From Ophioderma brevispina (lineage: Eukaryota; Echinodermata; Ophiuroidea; Amphilepidida; Ophiodermatidae): 64,000 nucleotides of DNA. This document shows positions 59,035 through 64,000 of the stretch, one piece after another. Position numbers and translations under genes: made by a program. The notes under the pieces were generated by a model. That model was not told the origin of the DNA and did no database searches. It saw only the letters and a list, made by a program, of their open reading frames with translations. Positions within the stretch are counted from its first letter, which is position 1, and each line of letters opens with the position of its first letter. Where the stretch lies: the NCBI GenBank assembly GCA_023653785.1, contig JAMKCH010011795.1, forward strand, positions 1 to 64,000, given 5' to 3'.

Positions 59035-59297
59035 TGCTGTTAAAATACACAATGACTGTTGATGTCCCTCATCATGTGTGTCACCTGCCATTATATCTCA
59101 GATATGACCATCATACAACAATATCCAAAAACCACAATAGACCCGTACAAGTTCTCCTTCTGTATACGGAGTGTACGTCTCTGGAACAGTTTACCAGCCA
59201 ATGCAGTTGCAGCACCATCTGGTTTTGATCTTCAAGGAAGGGGCCCTGCCATCCAGCCGGGCAATGCTTCCCCTACCCGGCTCCAGACTCATTAATC
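59035..59297 (+). pseudogene. CR1-like LINE C-terminal fragment
   Basis: SMLLKYTMTVDVPHHVCHLP leads, after a frame change, into TTIDPYKFSFCIRSVRLWNS followed by LPANAVAAPSGF. The YK.SF..R..R.WN.LP..VVAA pattern is the conserved C-terminus of CR1/Jockey LINEs. It fits as the part missing from the LINE copies interrupted at 42836 and 48728. Confidence 0.75.
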
Positions 59298-60059
59298 TTA
59301 TTTCAGTCCTGTATATAGTGCACCTTTGTTGTGAGCATTAGGCCAAAGTTATCTTTCAGGTTCAAGGGCTGTGACCATGGGGTCAAAGGTAGGCCCAGGG
59401 TACGATTGCATCCGGTACGGTCATTTTGAACAGCAACTTTTGGATCTTATATGGTCCCAAGCCGTCTTGTAAAAACGGTACATTGATGATATTTTCGGCA
59501 CATGTGTGGTTCCCGATTCACAGTAAATTACAATACATTCACCTGTCAATGATCCCTGTGCAATCGCTAAAACATGGATCGATTGACAGCTTAATGTATT
59601 AGTCCTGGAATGTATGCATCTTGTCCACCAACATGCCTGGTGGCTGACGTCATATTGAATATGGTCTATACTATATTTGTGCAAAGTAATTACCTTGGAG
59701 ATATAAAACAAAAATCTCTGAGCAGTTTCATTATGTTCATGAACTTAGACAATGATATTGAGTGATTTTCAATACTGACTCTTTATGATTGAACAATGGT
59801 AATTTAATTTGTTGAAGATATTTTACTCACAATTATGTTACACAATAGACCATTTTATTCAAACTGATATGTTTTTGTGGAGAAGAAATCGATACCATCT
59901 GAAATTGCATGTGTGAATTGTCGTTGCTATAATGTGTTATGGTATACGTCGGTGTCAGTCTCTCCGGCATTGTATGGCTAAAATCGGCGATGAAAATAAA
60001 AATCTTCTGATAGCCTGTTTATCCCCGTAAACAAACAAAATACACATTCAAGCAAAAAT
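59298..60059. other. No gene recognised
   Basis: AT-rich sequence between a LINE end and a Penelope-like element. The minus ORF 59421-59711 has no motif. Confidence 0.4.
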
Positions 60060-61163
60060 AACGTTTAACCTTGAAGAAAAAAATCTTCCTGAATGTAGGG
60101 TTTTTATTGACTCACACTGTATGTTCGCAACTTTCATCCATCACTACAATTCACGTTCACCATCTCGGATGTATCCGTCAACTTCTTGGATATTACAATG
60201 TTTGTTGGGGACTTAGATCAACTCACATCTAGCATTTTTTTACAAACCAACCGAATCCCATAGCTATCTCAAGTACTCATCAAGTCACCCTGGAAGTTGC
60301 AAAAAATCAATTTCATTTGTTCAATTTCAGCGCCTACGCCGAAACTGCAGTAGAGATTTAGAGTTGTCCTTCAGTCCCAACAGATGGTTTCATTCTTTCA
60401 GAAACGTGGTTATCCTGATCATATAATCACATCTTCTCTCCAGCGTGCCAAAAACAGGTAGGTCCCCTGAAGTAGATCGCATTCCCCTGGCCATGAACTT
60501 TCATCCTATCAATTCAGGTTGGCAACCTCATTACCAGTAACTTTGAGACTCTCCGCCATCATCCGTCTACTAACCACATCTTCACTTCGCCCCATCACAG
60601 CTTAGCGTCGTAAAAAGAATCGTTCAAACCATCTTGCTCATGCCAATGATCCTGCTGCTGATTCTCCTGGTATGAGCACCTACAAGCGACCACGCTGCAA
60701 GACCTGTGCTTACGTCATCAATTTGTCTCACATTACTGGTTCTAACAACAGGAAAACATTACATACTTTCACATGTACCTCCAAGAATGTCATATATGCC
60801 ATCATTTGGAAACGTTGTGGTCAACTCTACATTGGCGAAACTAAAGCTCCTATTTCTGTTCGATTCTCTGACCATGTCCGTTCAATTCGGTCAAATGTTT
60901 CCAACAAACCAGTTGCCGTTCATTTCAACAGTTCCAATCATTCTTTGAATGATGTTTGTATCACCGCTATGTTGAGCACCAGTGGAACCTATGACAGCCG
61001 ACACCACACTGCTGAACAAATGCTAATTGGCTCTTTAAAACACTTTGAAACCAACGGGAATATCAACTTTGACTTGCTAAAATGCAACGGCTTTTATAAT
61101 TGCTTGAATTGGTGGCGCTCTAATACCTGCCACTACTTCAACATGGCTTTCAAATTATCTTGA
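60060..61163 (+). mobile_element. Penelope-like element, 5'-truncated
   Basis: An RT C-terminal part (60120-60660, frameshifted) is followed by an intact GIY-YIG ORF. At 60238 one frame reads FYKPTESHSYLKYSSSHPGS then FQRLRRNCS, the highly conserved 'FYKPTDSHSYL..SSHP' block near the RT thumb of Penelope-like elements. Later IPLAMNFHPIN (~60480) and TSSLRPITA-like sequence follow. The start of the RT is missing. Confidence 0.85.
60672..61163 (+). CDS. GIY-YIG endonuclease domain of a Penelope-like element
   Basis: Uninterrupted 163-codon frame. A cysteine motif CKTC (9-12) and C35 precede the GIY-YIG core: NVIYAI (39-44) stands for the GIY strand, CGQLYIGETK (49-58) for YIG, with R64 and H68 as the helix residues (VRFSDHVRSI). 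PVAVHF (80-85) and the acidic residue E115 (HTAEQMLI) follow. In this family the domain nicks DNA to prime reverse transcription. The ATG is arbitrary, since in the intact element this domain is the C-terminal end of one long RT-endonuclease protein. The fragment has probably kept its frame by chance or recent insertion rather than by host use. A decayed sister is at 40085-40545. Confidence 0.8.
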   Translation: MSTYKRPRCKTCAYVINLSHITGSNNRKTLHTFTCTSKNVIYAIIWKRCGQLYIGETKAPISVRFSDHVRSIRSNVSNKPVAVHFNSSNHSLNDVCITAMLSTSGTYDSRHHTAEQMLIGSLKHFETNGNINFDLLKCNGFYNCLNWWRSNTCHYFNMAFKLS

Positions 61164-61442
61164 AATATACTGTTGCTGCTTTTCAAATGTATTTCATGCT
61201 TATCTCATGCTTATTTCATGACACTAATATTGCGTGAAGAGTCAACTGAATCGATTGCCCTATTGTTCACCATTGTTCACCATTGTTTTACTATTACTTT
61301 ATTAACATGGTTAAAAAGCACACACTAAAACCCAGGACAAGGTCTTCATGCAAAATGCAAAGTAGAAGCAAGAGCATGGACCATTGCAGGGAAAATATTG
61401 CACAATTACATACAAATACATAAAAAAGGCATAAGAGCAACA
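61164..61442 (-). other. Probable 3' UTR region of the R2-type LINE
   Basis: Non-coding sequence downstream (minus strand) of the LINE fragment. It also contains the AT-rich 3' end of the Penelope-like element on the other strand. GTTCACCATT is doubled at about 61264-61284. Confidence 0.4.
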
Positions 61443-62168
61443 TTACATTTTCATACAGCTGATATTGTCCCAAACCAACTCCTTTCTACTGTTCCAAATG
61501 GCGTATGAGCCTAGCAAAGCAAGTTTGGAGATGTCCCTTATGACCTGTTTCTTGAAAGAAGCCGAATCGAACTTAAAAATGGATCGAATACGAACAAGAT
61601 TTTCTTTGGTAACTAAACCACGAGAACCCACTTCAAAACACACGAGACGAGTACTAATACCGCTCTTGTTAAGGTCAGAAAGAAGACCATACTTGTTTTG
61701 TTTGAGATCATGAGCTTTGGGAATATTAGGCTCAAATGGCACAGTAAGTTCTGCAATGATGGCTTTTTAGGCAGATTCATTATAAAGAAATAAATCAGGA
61801 CGTTGTGCAGTTGGGAGAATATCAGCTGGTATTGTATTACCACTCGAGGTCATGCCTTTGATGTCCGCATAAACCATGACATCTCTGCCTTTGGAGGAGT
61901 CTTGCAACATGTGAACAATGTGACCAAGAATGGAGTCATGTCTCCACGTATATCTGCCCTGATTTAGATTGACAGAACAATTATTTAGGACGTGGAGTAG
62001 ACTTTCCTTATTCTTGCAAAGGAAACACCTCGCACTACTCCGTTTACCCCAAGATTTAAGATTGGAAATGGTAGGCAGGAAGTCTATGGAAGAGCGGACA
62101 GCAAACGACAGGACCCCCCTAGGGAAGGTCATAAAGAAATGGGCGCCATGGTGAGATCTAGTTCTCAA
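61443..62168 (-). pseudogene. R2/NeSL-type LINE C-terminus: CCHC knuckle and restriction-like endonuclease, one stop
   Basis: A single minus-strand frame of 242 codons is broken only by TAA at 61769-61767. Before the stop: CFLCKNKESLLHVLNNC fits C-X2-C-X7-H-X4-C, followed by RYTWRHDSILGHI. Across the stop RPDLFLYNES...AIIAELTVPFE gives the PD-X14-E spacing of the restriction-like endonuclease in R2, R4, NeSL and related LINEs. KQNKYGLLSDL and CFEVGSRGLV follow, as in that fold. The encoded part would nick the target site. Reading continues upstream with weaker similarity to about 62440 (RALKRS / KKWSRQW pieces). The RT domain itself is not in the window. Confidence 0.8.
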
Positions 62169-63115
62169 CTGAAATAAATTCGAGCTCTTTCCTGTTAGAT
62201 TAAGGGACGGATAAGTTTCTTCTCCAATAATCAGAGCGCTTTGTTTTAAAGGTATCCTGAATGGATTTCCTGTGATCTTGGTTAATGTTTATCACATTGC
62301 GATCTTAATAGTGGATCGCTTTAAAGGCTGAATCCAGAATTTTATACCATTGCCGAGACCATTTTTTTTGTAGTCACGGCGAATCTCGCGTTTTGCATTT
62401 AGACTGAAGCGCATTTCTGGTGCGGTTGTCAGCGAGGGTCAGTGTTCTGCATAAAGAACAGTATGGCTCTCAACATAGACATCCGAAATGCCCTTCATGT
62501 TTCAGCCATCGACTGAAAAGAATCGCAGGGGTAGGCCTTTGGTGTTCATTTGGAGCCAATATTTATTCATTGGTGTGGAATTTGATCAAGAGTCTGAGCT
62601 GAGTGTCCGTCAGCTCATGAGTCATAAAAGGTACCTAATTGATGGAACAGAGTATTGGTTTATAATATTCGCAAATTAACTCAGGCGAATTAGAATGACT
62701 GTTGAGTGTTATCGATCATGGTGTTAAGTTTTGGAATTTAACCACTTCAAAATGCTGCACTGGTTTTTATTACATAAAGTTATCAAGACACCAAGGAAAT
62801 TTCTCCGGAGCATCATGACAATTTAGTTTGTTGTCCCCAAGGTTCAAAATTCAATGATCGTTGGCTTCCCACTACAATAGACAATGAATTTACATTTTAT
62901 GGGCTTCAATGTCAAGGTCATGGACAAAGTTAACTGAACCAGCTCATTTATTAAACGTTTTGATGGGGGGGGGTTTCTTTTGTGTGTTATTATTAAGAAA
63001 AGTCATCAGCGAAGGGAGAGTAATATATTTTGTTGTACCCTATAATCATAACCGTATGATGTGCCATGATCTTCAGATGGTGAATTATCGGATTGAAGAT
63101 CTTAAAAAGTTGATA
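62169..63115. other. Upstream remnant of the R2-type LINE, then unassigned DNA
   Basis: 62169-62440 (minus) translates in pieces to RNALQSKCKTR, KKWSRQWYKILDSAF and SDYWRRNLS, plausible linker sequence of the same LINE. From 62440 to 63115 I see nothing recognisable; ORFs 62420-62679 and 62909-63163 lack motifs. Confidence 0.4.
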
Positions 63116-63992
63116 CAGGGTGAGTCAAAAAAACTTGACCCAGAGTGTGTCCGGCCAGTTTGAATTTTTAAATAAATATATCTAAGATATGTTGTATCAT
63201 CGGAAAGCTTTTTCCATTATCTTTAATTTGCTGCAAAGATAATTCGCATCTGATAGTATAGGTCGTATTTTACAGTCTTTTGAATCAGTAGTCACTTTTA
63301 CCCCTATCCACGGATTCCCATTTGAATGCAACGAGTGGCACTAACAAATGACTCCCCAAAATGATAAGGCTATGTCAGTGTTTATGTCAAATAAAGTGGA
63401 TCTTAAGGGTGTAAAATATAGTGATATGGTAAAGTTTTATGTGAAACCCTTTTTTTCAAGATGTGGCAATAATTTTGGGTCTACAAATATAGACACTACT
63501 TTATCCTCAAAAGGTTTCACCTATGTCTGTCCTTCATAGGGTACGATTCATTCAACTCCTCAGAAAGCAGCTAGAAACTGATACATGTATCAAGTTTAAT
63601 TTACTGTTTAATGATTTTTTATAGTGATGAGGAGGACGTAGAAACGTTAGAGGGCATCGTTGATCAATTGTGACTAAATTTTGTGGGGTGACATAGCGTC
63701 ACATTTAATTCTGCAGTCCACTAAATAGCCCCGACGTTATTCTGGACACTTGATGTGCCTCGCTGACGCCGTTCATTTATCAGTGTTTATAAAATGTGAA
63801 TCCGTGGACAGAGCGCAAACAGACTACTTGATTCCAACAAACTGTAGCTCGGTCTATACCGACCGGGCGGAATGATCTTTTGCAGCAAATTAAAGACAAC
63901 GAATTAAGCGTTACATATGTTAGACATCTGTACCTTCAATTCAAAATGGCGGACAAAAACTGGGGTCAAGTTTTTTTTGACTCACCACTTTA
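63114..63992. mobile_element. Tc1/mariner-like MITE with TA flanks
   Basis: Element 63116-63990, bordered by TA at 63114-63115 and 63991-63992. The ends are inverted: CAGGGTGAGTCAAAAAAACT at the left and, complemented, AAGTGGTGAGTCAAAAAAAA at the right. Imperfect arms of about 220 bp share CTTGACCC, GTCCG.CC..TTTGAATT, CTTTAATTTGCTGCAAA and CCACGGATTC. The internal ORF 63348-63539 (63 codons) is not a recognisable transposase. TA flanks and ~875 bp with long arms fit a non-autonomous Tc1/mariner element. Confidence 0.7.
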
Positions 63993-64000
63993 GGTGAGAG

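Overview
The window looks like repeat-dense, AT-rich nuclear DNA from an animal, probably a marine invertebrate. An echinoderm, hemichordate or amphioxus relative would fit, but this is an inference from the mix of elements, not a proof. There are no operons and no bacterial signals. Most open frames are chance ORFs or pieces of decayed transposable elements. The only convincing host-gene piece is the first coding exon of a receptor with an ANF-type extracellular ligand-binding domain (3227-3914, minus strand). It has a signal peptide, a strong Kozak start, a GTAAGT donor, and a CRE plus CCAAT boxes upstream.

1-19 kb is dominated by inverted-repeat DNA elements. Two copies of a ~0.88 kb foldback element lie at 1994-2690 and 4817-5698. 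A ~3.06 kb element with ~380 bp inverted arms (6488-9545) carries an inserted tRNA-like SINE. A textbook non-autonomous piggyBac-like element sits at 11229-11825, flanked by TTAA, with a related unoccupied site 1 kb away. There is also a 5'-truncated minus-strand LINE (9598-10700), a tRNA-Thr-like Pol III unit (14500-14574), a second SINE copy (14916-15072) and a 1.6 kb element with ~63 bp inverted ends (15955-17555).

19-29 kb holds a frameshifted plus-strand LINE (19020-21195), a decayed mariner/IS630-like transposase (22430-22930, minus), and a satellite array of ~170 bp monomers organised as a ~940 bp five-monomer higher-order repeat (23570-26600). A diverged monomer of that satellite lies inside a neighbouring foldback element (26937-27872). 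A compound GGC-AGC-AGT-ATT microsatellite follows at 28524-28787. From 29 to 40 kb I see no gene, only low-complexity DNA and small repeats.

40-64 kb is nested retroelement territory. A ~4.1 kb composite is present twice in direct orientation (40695-44765 and 46550-50721): N-terminal Penelope-like RT, then CR1-like LINE RT, then a 1.6 kb long-inverted-repeat element, then a ~61 bp tandem array. A third partial copy of the inverted-repeat element is at 57893-59012. Between them is a ~6 kb decayed LINE with an SGNH/GDSL-like ORF1 domain, an AP endonuclease and an RT (50870-56860). Further right are a Penelope-like element with an intact GIY-YIG ORF (60060-61163), an R2-type LINE C-terminus with a CCHC knuckle and restriction-like endonuclease broken by one stop (61443-62168, minus), and a TA-flanked Tc1/mariner-like MITE (63116-63990). 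Copies of the composite differ largely by one- or two-base indels, so part of the apparent decay may be assembly error.
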